DNA of 28,269 nucleotides from the NCBI GenBank assembly GCA_964498785.1, contig CAZCJL010000093.1, positions 1 to 28,269 on the forward strand, in the 5' to 3' direction. Under the pieces are notes generated by a model, which was given only the letters and a program-made list of their open reading frames with translations, was not told the origin of the DNA and searched no databases. The position numbers and the translations under genes were made by a program. The stretch is from Mariaggregatimicrobium sp964498785. Lineage in GTDB: Bacteria > Zhuqueibacterota > Zhuqueibacteria > Thermofontimicrobiales > Thiofontviventaceae. Below are positions 1-7,822 of the stretch, in pieces. Positions within the stretch are counted from its first letter, which is position 1. Each line of letters opens with the position of its first letter.

Positions 1-2
1 GA

Positions 3-80
3 CACCTACGGAATCTGTTTAAATACGACATAGCGGCAAGCGCCCATATCTACCAGAAAATATTGAGAAGATACACTTAA
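3..80 (+). CDS. C-terminal end of an unidentified gene, cut by the window start
   Basis: An open frame enters from the left edge and runs 25 codons to a TAA at 78-80, ending in KYDIAASAHIYQKILRRYT. The other two forward frames stop by base 33, so this is the only plausible coding frame. The fragment is too short to assign a family. A perfect hairpin follows nine bases after the stop, consistent with the end of a transcription unit. Confidence 0.45.
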   Translation, partial: HLRNLFKYDIAASAHIYQKILRRYT

Positions 81-88
81 GGTGTTGT

Positions 89-115
89 TAATTGCATGTT
101 CATCACATGCAATTA
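89..115 (+). terminator. Perfect 11-bp hairpin between two genes
   Basis: TAATTGCATGT (89-99) and ACATGCAATTA (105-115) form a perfect 11-bp stem with a 5-base loop. It lies just after the stop of the left-edge gene. The stem is A/T-rich and is not followed directly by a T-run, so an intrinsic terminator is only one reading. A protein-binding inverted repeat upstream of the lipoprotein gene is the alternative. Confidence 0.4.
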
Positions 116-189
116 CTTGTAATTTTAAAATTTTCAGAATATTTTAATGCTTAATCCTGCGTAAGGCATAAATCATTGGGAGATCTGCA

Positions 190-1461
190 ATGTATTGTTT
201 CAAGATAAATTCCTATAAAAATCTTATTATTTTGGCATTGGTTCTATTAGTTAATTGTGGCGGCGTGTCGAACGCTCCAATTGGTGTAAATTTTAAGTTA
301 AATACAATACAGCGCATCGGAAACAGGGGATGTAATTGGTGCATAACCTGGGAGAAAAACGGTGATCAAATCACATCAATGGATGATGGAAACTGGTTGA
401 TCCCGGTTTCGGCAAGGGATGGTAAAAGTGGATTAACGAATGGTGAACCTCACTATGATCACCATATCTATCGAATCATTGGTGATTCAGTTAATTTTAT
501 AAGGGAAGATATTTCGGGGTATCCGCGGTTCTTGAAGGAAGGAGATGGTTGGTTTGGTTACGGGATATGTTGTGTAAATGGTACGATTTATTCTTTGATT
601 TCCAAAACACCAGCAAATGGATGGGACGGTCCGTTTACAGGAATGAAAATGCTGAAATCTTCGGATAACGGACAGAATTGGTACCGGGTAAACCGAAACG
701 GAAGAGAACGGTTGTTACAACCCTGGGATGCAGCCAGAGAAAAAGTGAACCAGGAGGAGATGTTTTTCCTCGAAGAGTTCGGGCTAACCCGGGATGGAAA
801 AAAAGTTTATCCGTTTTCGTGTTGTTCATTTGTTCAGAACGGACAGGATAATAACGCTGCAAAGGATGACTACGTCTACATTTACTCTCCCGAAGGCGCC
901 CGGTCGAATCACCTCTGCCTGGCACGGGTTAACAATAATACAATCGAAAAAAGGGACACCTGGGAATTTTTCAGCGGTTGGAAAGGTAATACGCCAAAAT
1001 GGAGCAGCGATATTCGAAAGAGAAGTGCCGTACATGTATTCCCTGAAAAAAACCAGCACGGTGAATATTTTGGCTGGCATTCATGGCTACCCTCAGTGGT
1101 CTGGAATCCGGGTTTGAATCTTTATATTATGGTAAATGGAGGTACATACGCGGGGGACAGTCTCTCAAACTCAACGGAAGATTACTTCCACCCCTGGATG
1201 CATACCAAAACTGGCAGCCTTGGATTCTGGTACTCAGAAAAGCCTTATGGACCATGGAAGCAATTTTATTATACGGATTACTGGACTGCTGATGATGAAA
1301 AAAATCTCACCTATCAGCCAAAATTATCTCCGAAATGGATAAGTGAAGATGGCAAGAAAATGATTCTTATATGGTCGGATGCCATGAAAGATGAAAAAGG
1401 ACGATCTCATTCTGTTAATTATTTATGGAATCAAATGGAAATTGAGATACTGATAAAGTAA
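190..1461 (+). CDS. DUF4185-like beta-propeller lipoprotein
   Basis: This 423-residue protein is probably a cell-surface or periplasmic carbohydrate-active lipoprotein. The N-terminus has a hydrophobic stretch (about residues 12-22) ending at LLVNC, a slightly unusual lipobox (Asn before the Cys) with Cys23 as the likely lipidated residue. The rest is rich in aromatic residues and repeated short blade-like segments such as SSDNGQNW, YVYIYSP, YFGWHSWLPSVVWNPGLN and LGFWYSEKPYGPWKQF. These resemble the five-bladed propellers of DUF4185 and related glycosidase-like proteins. No catalytic residues can be named. The start is supported by TGGGAG about seven bases upstream. The next gene begins 52 bp downstream, so the two may be co-transcribed. 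A BNR/sialidase-like or family 43-like propeller is the alternative. Confidence 0.6.
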   Translation: MYCFKINSYKNLIILALVLLVNCGGVSNAPIGVNFKLNTIQRIGNRGCNWCITWEKNGDQITSMDDGNWLIPVSARDGKSGLTNGEPHYDHHIYRIIGDSVNFIREDISGYPRFLKEGDGWFGYGICCVNGTIYSLISKTPANGWDGPFTGMKMLKSSDNGQNWYRVNRNGRERLLQPWDAAREKVNQEEMFFLEEFGLTRDGKKVYPFSCCSFVQNGQDNNAAKDDYVYIYSPEGARSNHLCLARVNNNTIEKRDTWEFFSGWKGNTPKWSSDIRKRSAVHVFPEKNQHGEYFGWHSWLPSVVWNPGLNLYIMVNGGTYAGDSLSNSTEDYFHPWMHTKTGSLGFWYSEKPYGPWKQFYYTDYWTADDEKNLTYQPKLSPKWISEDGKKMILIWSDAMKDEKGRSHSVNYLWNQMEIEILIK

Positions 1462-1513
1462 GCAAAGTAGATAATCCGGAAGCAACTCTTTTATACAGGA
1501 GGAGTAGATACTT

Positions 1514-2800
1514 ATGAGATTCACAGAACCATTTGATGTAACAATCGTTGGCGGCGGAATGATCACCGAGATGCAGATCCTGCCTTCGATCTATCATCTG
1601 CAACGACTCGGTGTGATTAACAATATTTCCGTTTGCGCGCTTAATACAGCACCTTTAAAAGTAATTGCACAAAATGAAATGCTGAAAAAGGCATTCCCGA
1701 ATCAAACCTTTACACCATATCCTGATATAGATGAAGAGCCTGATGACAGGCTTTTTCCCGATTTATATAAAGAAGTAATTGCAGGGATGCCCCCGAAAAA
1801 TATTGTCTTTATTGCACTGCCGGATCATTTACATTATCCCGCGATTAAATTTGCCCTCGAACATGACCAACACGTTCTGTGCGTGAAACCGTTAACTTTG
1901 AAATACGTCGAGTCGAAAGAAATTGAACAAATGGCTTATGAGAAAGGGCTATTCGTCGGAGTTGAGTATCATAAACGGTTTGATGACAGAGTGGGCATCG
2001 CTCGTTTAAAATACCGCGCGGGAGACTTGGGGGAATTCCGTTTAGGTTACGCCACGTTAATTGAACCGTGGTATTATCGCGATTCAAATTTTCAAAATTG
2101 GTGTACTGTTGAAAATTCAGATATGTTCTCTTATATCGGATGTCACTATGTCGATCAGGTTCATCTGATTACCGGTTTGTTGCCTGTTCAGGTGGCTGTA
2201 TATGGTATCATTGAAGAGTATCCGAATGGCAATAAAGGCTATTTGTGGACGAATGCGAATGTGATCTGGGAAAATAAAGCGTGTCTGGCTGTACTGAACG
2301 GAATTGGATATCCCAATGTCGGTCCGGGCGGTAATTCACAGGGATTGTGGATGTTTACACAGGGTAAAAATGACGGTGGGCTTATTTTTCATGACGATCA
2401 GTATCGCGGAATTAAACATTCTTATATATTAAAAGGAACACACGCTGGTGACTCGTTCTATAATGAGCCGAGCCCTGATTATTTTAAACTGATTGAGCGC
2501 GGCGGCAAGGGGCTTACTCCCGTGGGGTACGGATATCGCAGTATTGAAATGCTTGTTGAGGCAGCCCATCGGGTGGAATTGAGCACCGCTGGTCCGGATG
2601 CGGGTGAATCACTTGAAAAGCGGCGACAGGCAATCAGGGAGATCGATGAAGAAGGTATTATCGCGACGCCGGCGAACAGCTCATTCAATGAACTGGTGAT
2701 GGAAGCAGGCAGAAAATCAATTTTAAATGATGGGCGAGATGTTGTTATTGAATATGGGGATTCTCCGAAAGTTCGGTTCAAAGAGTTTGTTAAGGTTTAA
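1514..2800 (+). CDS. Gfo/Idh/MocA-family NAD(P)-dependent oxidoreductase
   Basis: This 428-residue cytoplasmic dehydrogenase probably oxidises or epimerises a sugar, inositol or sugar acid with NAD(P). The Rossmann fold opens with TIVGGGMI (Gly13-15). FIALPDHLHYPAIKFALEH is the usual segment after the fifth strand, and CVKPL (Lys125-Pro126) stands where the family normally has EKP, keeping the lysine. VEYHKRFDDR (residues 150-159) corresponds to the family's conserved segment after that motif. The C-terminal half has the usual family pattern (GCHYVDQVHLITGLLPVQVAVYG, then GYGYRSIEMLVEAAHR near the end). The ribosome binding site AGGAGGAG about nine bases upstream is among the strongest in the window. 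Substrate cannot be read from the sequence. Closeness to a putative surface glycan protein suggests saccharide metabolism. Confidence 0.88.
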   Translation: MRFTEPFDVTIVGGGMITEMQILPSIYHLQRLGVINNISVCALNTAPLKVIAQNEMLKKAFPNQTFTPYPDIDEEPDDRLFPDLYKEVIAGMPPKNIVFIALPDHLHYPAIKFALEHDQHVLCVKPLTLKYVESKEIEQMAYEKGLFVGVEYHKRFDDRVGIARLKYRAGDLGEFRLGYATLIEPWYYRDSNFQNWCTVENSDMFSYIGCHYVDQVHLITGLLPVQVAVYGIIEEYPNGNKGYLWTNANVIWENKACLAVLNGIGYPNVGPGGNSQGLWMFTQGKNDGGLIFHDDQYRGIKHSYILKGTHAGDSFYNEPSPDYFKLIERGGKGLTPVGYGYRSIEMLVEAAHRVELSTAGPDAGESLEKRRQAIREIDEEGIIATPANSSFNELVMEAGRKSILNDGRDVVIEYGDSPKVRFKEFVKV

Positions 2801-2833
2801 AAGGTACAATATGGAATTCATAGATGATATTTG

Positions 2834-2845
2834 CAATTATAATTG
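2834..2845. promoter_or_regulatory. 12-bp perfect palindrome upstream of the DUF5916 gene
   Basis: CAATTATAATTG is a perfect palindrome in the 133-bp gap between the oxidoreductase and the outer-membrane protein gene. It could be an operator half-site pair, but an A/T-rich palindrome of this length can arise by chance. Confidence 0.2.
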
Positions 2846-2933
2846 TAACAATTGGCGCGACTTTAAAAATTCTTTCAATGTTTGGCTTTTTATAGATAAT
2901 TAGATATTAATAAAATCGTTAAGGAATTATTCA

Positions 2934-5042
2934 TTGAAGTCATTCGTGTTTTTTAGTCTTAGTGTACTATTCTGCATTGCACAAAGTTATGCAAAAGAGT
3001 TATTAATAATACCGATAATGAACAAGCCGCACATCGATGGCATCATATCTGAAGGTGAGTGGAAAAGCGCTGTTGTTGCTTCTGACTTTATTCAATTAGA
3101 ACCTTTCAAAGGCAAACCGTCTACAGAGCAAACAAAGGTATTTGCCGGATATGATAATAATCATCTTTTTATTGCTTTTAAATGTTTTTATACAAATACA
3201 TTATCTGCGGGAAGCCCGATGAGGGATCAGTTGTTGAACCAGATAAATAAAAGTACATCAATAAGCACTGATGACGGTGTCATTATAATTTTAGATACTT
3301 TTAATGATAAGCGTAGCGCGTATGTGTTTCATGTAAATATCAAAAACACCCAAAGTGATGTCCGGGTCGAAAGTAATGGAAGTAATACTGATTCAGAGTG
3401 GGATACTGAATGGAAATCTGCTGTCAGTATTGATGAAAAATTTTACACGATAGAAATATTATTACCATTTAAAAGCATTAAGTATACATCTTTAAAAACC
3501 TGGGGAATTAATTTCGGAAGAATGATTTCCGATAATCAGGAGATTGTCTGGTGGTCTGGCATTCTCGATGATAATTTTAGAATCTCCCAGAATGGAACTC
3601 TGCAATTTCAAAGTGCACTGCATCAGAAAAAACCGGTTGTTATCATTCCCTACACTAATGCCTGCCAGGCTTCAAATGAACCGTGGAAAACGGAAATAGG
3701 ACTTGATGCGGAAATACCGCTACCTTTGAATATGACAGCTAATGCCACTATCAATCCTGATTTTGCCAGTGTGGAAGGTGATGAAGAGGTGATCAATTTA
3801 GATCCATGGGAAGTTTCTCTCCCTGAAAAGCGTTCTTTTTTCAGAGATATTAACGCGCTGTTTCAGGTTCGCTACAAGCCGTTTTACAGTCGACGGATAG
3901 GGGATATTCAACATGGAGAAAAATTTACCGGGAAAATCAAGGGTACCCAAATTGCCGGTATTTATGCTCGTACCAACTTTATTAAAGCAGATACTGCTAA
4001 AAGCATAAGATATCAGCCCGCAGCTGACTTCCTTGTATTACGATTGCAGCAGGATATATTGAAAGCGTCCACAATTGGTATAACAGTAACACAAAAAAGC
4101 CAGCGAAATTTTGATACAAAACGTCTTTTCAACCTGGATGCTAAAATGAGGCTACCTTATCATCTTTACGCAACCGGTCAGATTTTATATGCCCAACCTG
4201 CTCATAAAGGTGCTAAAAAACTGGATCACGCCGGAGGCTTTATTCGTGTTGCTTCTGAAACGAACACATATCACATACATGGTCGGTTGACTATGTTTGG
4301 AAAGCATCTTAAAGAAAATATGGATGCGACTGGTTACTTGAAATATGATGATGTCATAGAATATGACAGCGCAATCAGGTATAAATATTTCCCCAAAACG
4401 TATTCGGTACTAAAAATGATTTACTACAATAGCAATTACAGATGGGACTGGAATTTGAACAGAATATTGCAGCGTTATGAAATCAGGCAGGAAGCGGCAG
4501 TATATTTTGAAAATAAAATCAACCTTGGATTAAACGCGCATAATGAATATCGTGATGTAACATGGCGGAAGACAGGTCAAACCTTTTCACATAAAGACCG
4601 GGTTGAATTTGAGCTTGGCTATAATACACTTGAATATAATCAGGTTCTTGTTAACTATGGGATTGGACAGGATTTTGATGGTCCTCTGTATTGGTACGGA
4701 GGCTGGGCGCAGTTTGATGTCACAAAAAAAATCGGATTTTCTTATGAATTTGAAAATCGAATTTATAACAAAAAGAAAGCTGATCCGATAGCCACAGATG
4801 TTAATTTGCATATAATTGGAGCTGATATTCGTTTTTCACCTGATTTGTTTATTCGGCTATTTTCTCAATATCGTTCAGACAGTAATCGAATATATTTCTA
4901 CGGTCGTTTAGGCTGGCGATTCAGAGCGCCGAATAGCGCTGTTTATCTCACTTATTCTTATGATGATGATGATAACAGAATAGAACCGTATAAAATTGTA
5001 TTTGCAAAATTTTCTTATGACTTCAATCTGTCTATTTATTAA
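2934..5042 (+). CDS. Outer-membrane protein with CBM9-like N-domain and DUF5916 barrel
   Basis: This 702-residue exported protein begins with a signal peptide (hydrophobic residues 4-17, likely cleavage after SYA near residue 20). Residues of about 25-215 match the CBM9-like fold common in this group: PHIDGIISEGEWKSA, VFAGYDNNHLFIAFKC, SDSEWDTEW-type and ILLPFKSIKY segments. From about 235 to the end comes the DUF5916 region, with NATINPDFASVEGDEEVINLDPWEVSLPEKRSFF as its signature and then many alternating aromatic beta-strands ending in KFSYDFNLSIY, as expected of an outer-membrane barrel. The family is common in Bacteroidota, and its role is unknown (surface carbohydrate or peptide handling is often assumed). 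The start is a TTG preceded by AAGGAA (2921-2926). No ATG in frame gives a better signal peptide. The length is normal for the family. Confidence 0.8.
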   Translation: MKSFVFFSLSVLFCIAQSYAKELLIIPIMNKPHIDGIISEGEWKSAVVASDFIQLEPFKGKPSTEQTKVFAGYDNNHLFIAFKCFYTNTLSAGSPMRDQLLNQINKSTSISTDDGVIIILDTFNDKRSAYVFHVNIKNTQSDVRVESNGSNTDSEWDTEWKSAVSIDEKFYTIEILLPFKSIKYTSLKTWGINFGRMISDNQEIVWWSGILDDNFRISQNGTLQFQSALHQKKPVVIIPYTNACQASNEPWKTEIGLDAEIPLPLNMTANATINPDFASVEGDEEVINLDPWEVSLPEKRSFFRDINALFQVRYKPFYSRRIGDIQHGEKFTGKIKGTQIAGIYARTNFIKADTAKSIRYQPAADFLVLRLQQDILKASTIGITVTQKSQRNFDTKRLFNLDAKMRLPYHLYATGQILYAQPAHKGAKKLDHAGGFIRVASETNTYHIHGRLTMFGKHLKENMDATGYLKYDDVIEYDSAIRYKYFPKTYSVLKMIYYNSNYRWDWNLNRILQRYEIRQEAAVYFENKINLGLNAHNEYRDVTWRKTGQTFSHKDRVEFELGYNTLEYNQVLVNYGIGQDFDGPLYWYGGWAQFDVTKKIGFSYEFENRIYNKKKADPIATDVNLHIIGADIRFSPDLFIRLFSQYRSDSNRIYFYGRLGWRFRAPNSAVYLTYSYDDDDNRIEPYKIVFAKFSYDFNLSIY

Positions 5043-5125
5043 TATCAACGACTTTTTATTATGTTCAAAAATTGTAATTGCAGCTACACGTGATATTCAA
5101 CAAGTGCTCTGCAGAATTACATTAA

Positions 5126-5356
5126 TGGACTGCAGAGAATCTTCTCGCCGTATTGCAGGGGAAAATCCCCGAAGATTGTTTGAATCCGAAATTTCTGTCA
5201 CATCGAGAGATAACAAATCAGAATATTACCCGTGTTATGGGAAAGAAAACAGGAGGCGCTGATCAAAATGTGCTGCATAAAATTTACACTAGCGAAGAAT
5301 GTACTATGGCGTTGGTAATGTTTGAAAATGGAACGATTAGTTTCGGTTTCTGCTGA
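5126..5356 (+). pseudogene. Decayed remnants: 2-hydroxyacid dehydrogenase C-terminus and possible Gfo/Idh piece
   Basis: This stretch lies in the 350-bp gap before the UroD-like gene. A frame opening after a TAA at 5123 reads WTAENLLAVLQGKIPEDCLNPKFLS, which closely follows the C-terminal helix of D-isomer-specific 2-hydroxyacid dehydrogenases (pattern NLLAVLxGxxPxxxxNPE). Nothing upstream in any frame supplies the rest of that enzyme. The same frame continues to a TGA at 5354-5356 through TSEECTMALVMFENGTISFGF, which resembles the substrate-domain strand of Gfo/Idh/MocA proteins (ALLRFENGALG) more than any dehydrogenase. I read it as a deletion scar joining remains of one or two genes. No acceptable start exists except an internal TTG at 5153. 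Confidence 0.5.
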
Positions 5357-5392
5357 ATTGGGGATTGACTAAAAATTATATAAGGAAAAATT

Positions 5393-6373
5393 ATGAAATT
5401 TACACCAGCGATTTATGAGCACGCTGCAAAACTGATTCATAAGGTGCCTTATGAAGTGTCACGCTCATCTGAGTTGTTATTTCAGGCACATGTCAAAGCC
5501 TTTGATACTTACCGGCATTTTCCGGTGGTCATTGGCATTGATATTTACAACCTCGAAGCAGAGGCTTATGGATCGGTTGTAAAGCGAGTGGAAGACAACA
5601 GTATTCCGGCAATTGAGACCAATATTTGCTCCAATATTGCTGACATCCTCAAACTTGCACATTTTGACCCCCAAAAAGCAGGCAGAATCCCCATGATACT
5701 GCAAGTAGCGAAAGAGGTAAAACGTCATTGTCCGGGAGCTGATGTCCGGATTCCGGTGAGCGGTCCTTTTTCAATCGCCAGTAACATTCTTGGTTTTGAG
5801 AATCTTCTCTATGATTGTTTATTGAATCCTGATAAAACACGGGAAGCACTGCTACATCTTGCTTCGGGTCAAATTCGGTTTTGTCAGGAGATTATTAAAA
5901 ATGGATTGGATATTTCTTTTTTTGAGTCCGCAGCAACACCACCGCTTATTTCGCCGGAATTATTCAAGGCTGTCGAGTTACCCGCTCTGATGGAAACAAT
6001 TAAAGGCGCTACTGCTGTTGTTGGTCATCCTGTTCCGTGTATTATTGGCGGTGATACGGCTCAGATACTCGATTTGATAATGGAAATCGGAACAGATTAC
6101 GTTATTTGTCCGGCGGAAACAGATCAGGCGCTTTTCATGAAAAAGATGCAGGCACACCCAAACGTAATGGTGCGAATCAATATGAAATCTCACGTGATGG
6201 CATCAGACGATCTTGATCTTGTTTATGGTGAAATTGACAGAGTGTTGGAAATTGCTGGTGATCGAGAGAATTATGTCATCGGTACCGGCGTTCTGCCGTT
6301 TGAAGCCCGAACAGAAAATGTGTTAGCAGCACATAACTATATTGAGAAAAAAATAGGAAAAGGCAAAAAATGA
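5393..6373 (+). CDS. UroD/MtaA-family protein lacking the usual zinc ligands
   Basis: This 326-residue TIM-barrel protein belongs to the uroporphyrinogen decarboxylase/cobalamin methyltransferase superfamily. The signature segments are RIPVSGPFSIASNILGFENLL, a buried FFESAATPPLISPELF, and GTGVLPFEARTENVLAAHNY near the end. In MtaA-type methyltransferases a HxCG segment and a late Cys hold the zinc that activates the thiol. Here the first site reads PCIIGGDT (residues 215-222) and the late Cys is Val300, so the canonical site is missing. The Arg and Asp pattern of true HemE is also absent, so haem synthesis is unlikely. The start has AAGGAAA seven bases upstream. Its last codons overlap the next gene by 4 bp (ATGA), so it is translationally coupled to a transporter. 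The substrate is unknown. Confidence 0.82.
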   Translation: MKFTPAIYEHAAKLIHKVPYEVSRSSELLFQAHVKAFDTYRHFPVVIGIDIYNLEAEAYGSVVKRVEDNSIPAIETNICSNIADILKLAHFDPQKAGRIPMILQVAKEVKRHCPGADVRIPVSGPFSIASNILGFENLLYDCLLNPDKTREALLHLASGQIRFCQEIIKNGLDISFFESAATPPLISPELFKAVELPALMETIKGATAVVGHPVPCIIGGDTAQILDLIMEIGTDYVICPAETDQALFMKKMQAHPNVMVRINMKSHVMASDDLDLVYGEIDRVLEIAGDRENYVIGTGVLPFEARTENVLAAHNYIEKKIGKGKK

Positions 6374-7596
6374 TAACATTCATTCGAAAAGTGAAATCAT
6401 CAATCGGTCCCGGTTGGATTATCGCAGCAGCTTGTCTCGGACCGGGTAGTGTTACTACTTCTTCAAAAATTGGCGCTGAATTCGGCTATGAGTTTTTATG
6501 GGTTGTCGTAGCTGCAAGTCTTGGGATGGGGATATTTATGACCATGGCAGCGCGATACGGCGTGTCTAATTCAGATTCTCTGTTACAATCAATTTCAATA
6601 GAGTATGGTCGCTGGTTCGCTGTGATTATCGGCATATCGGCATTCATGACATCGATGAGTTTTCAGTTTGGCAATAACCTGGGCGGTGCGACTGCTCTTG
6701 AAGCTATCACGGGAATTAATGATACTCTCTGGCCATTGATTATCACACCGGCCGGATTAATCCTGATTTTCTTCGCTAAAAGTCTATATAAAGTTGTTGA
6801 AAAATTGATGATTGTACTTGCGATGATGATGGTTCTGGCATTCATTACAAACCTGTTTTTCACGAAGCCCGATTTAGCGGGAATTCCGTTGGGTTTCCTT
6901 CCAAATTCTATTCCCGAAAATGCATTTAGCGAAATGATAGCTTTGGTTGGGACTACATTCGTGCTCCATGCCTGCCTGTATCAGGCATATCTTGTACAGG
7001 ATAAGGGATGGAAGTTAGCTGATTTGAAAAAAGGTTCCAGCGATTCGCTTGTTGGTATTATTATTTTAGGAGGCGTCAGTGCAATTGTCATTATTACCGC
7101 TGGTGCGGCATTGCATCCGTTTGGTATCACGGTTACATCGGCAGCGGATATGGCAATACAATTAGAAGCTTTGTTTGGCCCCTATGCGAAGTATATTTTC
7201 AGCGTCGGATTATTTGCAGCAGCTTTTTCATCCTTGCTGGTAAACGCTATGATTGGCGGTAGCTTAATTTCGGATGGATTGGGATTGGGCAGAAGTTTAC
7301 AACAGAATGGTCCCAGGATATTTGCAACTGTTATTATGCTTGTTGGTATGTCCATCGCTGTTTTTTTCAGAGGTAATGTTGTGTATGCAATTGTATTGGC
7401 GCAAGCTTCATCAATACTTGCGGTGCCGACAATCGCCATCGGTATGGTTCTGATTTTAAATAATAAGAAAGTCATGGGGGATTTACGAAACAATCTGTGG
7501 CATAACATACTGGCTATTTTTGGCATTGTGTTGATTTTAATGATGGTATACAACCTGTATCAGAAAATTATAACATTCTTGAAAACTACGTCATAA
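6370..7596 (+). CDS. Nramp-like (SLC11-related) transporter with non-canonical substrate site
   Basis: This 408-residue inner-membrane protein has about eleven hydrophobic segments in the LeuT-like arrangement of Nramp transporters. The opening IGPGWIIAAACLGPG, the MAARYGVSNSDSL segment after helix 2 and the helix-6 region GTTFVLHACLYQAYLV mark the family. The metal-binding residues of true Nramp proteins are DPGN in helix 1 and MPH in helix 6. Here they read GPGS (residues 24-27) and VLH (198-200), so the Asp, Asn and Met ligands are all replaced. Mn/Fe transport is therefore doubtful. The start codon overlaps the UroD-like gene by 4 bp, implying that the two products act on the same compound. 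A short intergenic region without a convincing terminator follows. Confidence 0.82.
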   Translation: MITFIRKVKSSIGPGWIIAAACLGPGSVTTSSKIGAEFGYEFLWVVVAASLGMGIFMTMAARYGVSNSDSLLQSISIEYGRWFAVIIGISAFMTSMSFQFGNNLGGATALEAITGINDTLWPLIITPAGLILIFFAKSLYKVVEKLMIVLAMMMVLAFITNLFFTKPDLAGIPLGFLPNSIPENAFSEMIALVGTTFVLHACLYQAYLVQDKGWKLADLKKGSSDSLVGIIILGGVSAIVIITAGAALHPFGITVTSAADMAIQLEALFGPYAKYIFSVGLFAAAFSSLLVNAMIGGSLISDGLGLGRSLQQNGPRIFATVIMLVGMSIAVFFRGNVVYAIVLAQASSILAVPTIAIGMVLILNNKKVMGDLRNNLWHNILAIFGIVLILMMVYNLYQKIITFLKTTS

Positions 7597-7822
7597 TAAA
7601 TTATAAAAGATGTATTATCTGATGACACATATTTACATCCCGCATTTTGCTTTGAATCTTGACAGGATTTTGCTATCAATTTCCTTTATTCGTGGAGTCA
7701 TTCACTTTATGGGCAATCCACCATTCATGTGATGATTGGCAGACATAAATGAACTGTTTTAATTTTTATAGTTCAGCGTAGTTGTAATACGGAAAATTAT
7801 TACCTTAATAAGGAATAGAAAA
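7597..7822. other. Intergenic region before the polysaccharide lyase gene
   Basis: No gene is visible on either strand. A TTGACA at 7659-7664 resembles a -35 box but has no well-spaced -10. A weak 6-bp inverted repeat, TGAACT...AGTTCA, spans about 7749-7775. The lyase start at 7823 is preceded by AAGGAATAG. A promoter probably lies here, because the lyase is separated from the preceding operon, but I cannot place it. Confidence 0.3.

Noticed and set aside
5268..5318. A 16-codon frame (MCCIKFTLAKNVLWRW) behind a good AGGAGG
   Set aside because: It is very short, overlaps the decayed remnant, and the spacer of about twelve bases is long. Nothing supports translation.
5393..6373. HemE (uroporphyrinogen decarboxylase of haem synthesis)
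   Set aside because: Only the general fold segments match. The catalytic Arg/Asp pattern of HemE is missing, and no other haem gene is nearby.
6370..7596. Ordinary MntH manganese transporter
   Set aside because: The DPGN and MPH motifs that bind the metal are replaced by GPGS and VLH.
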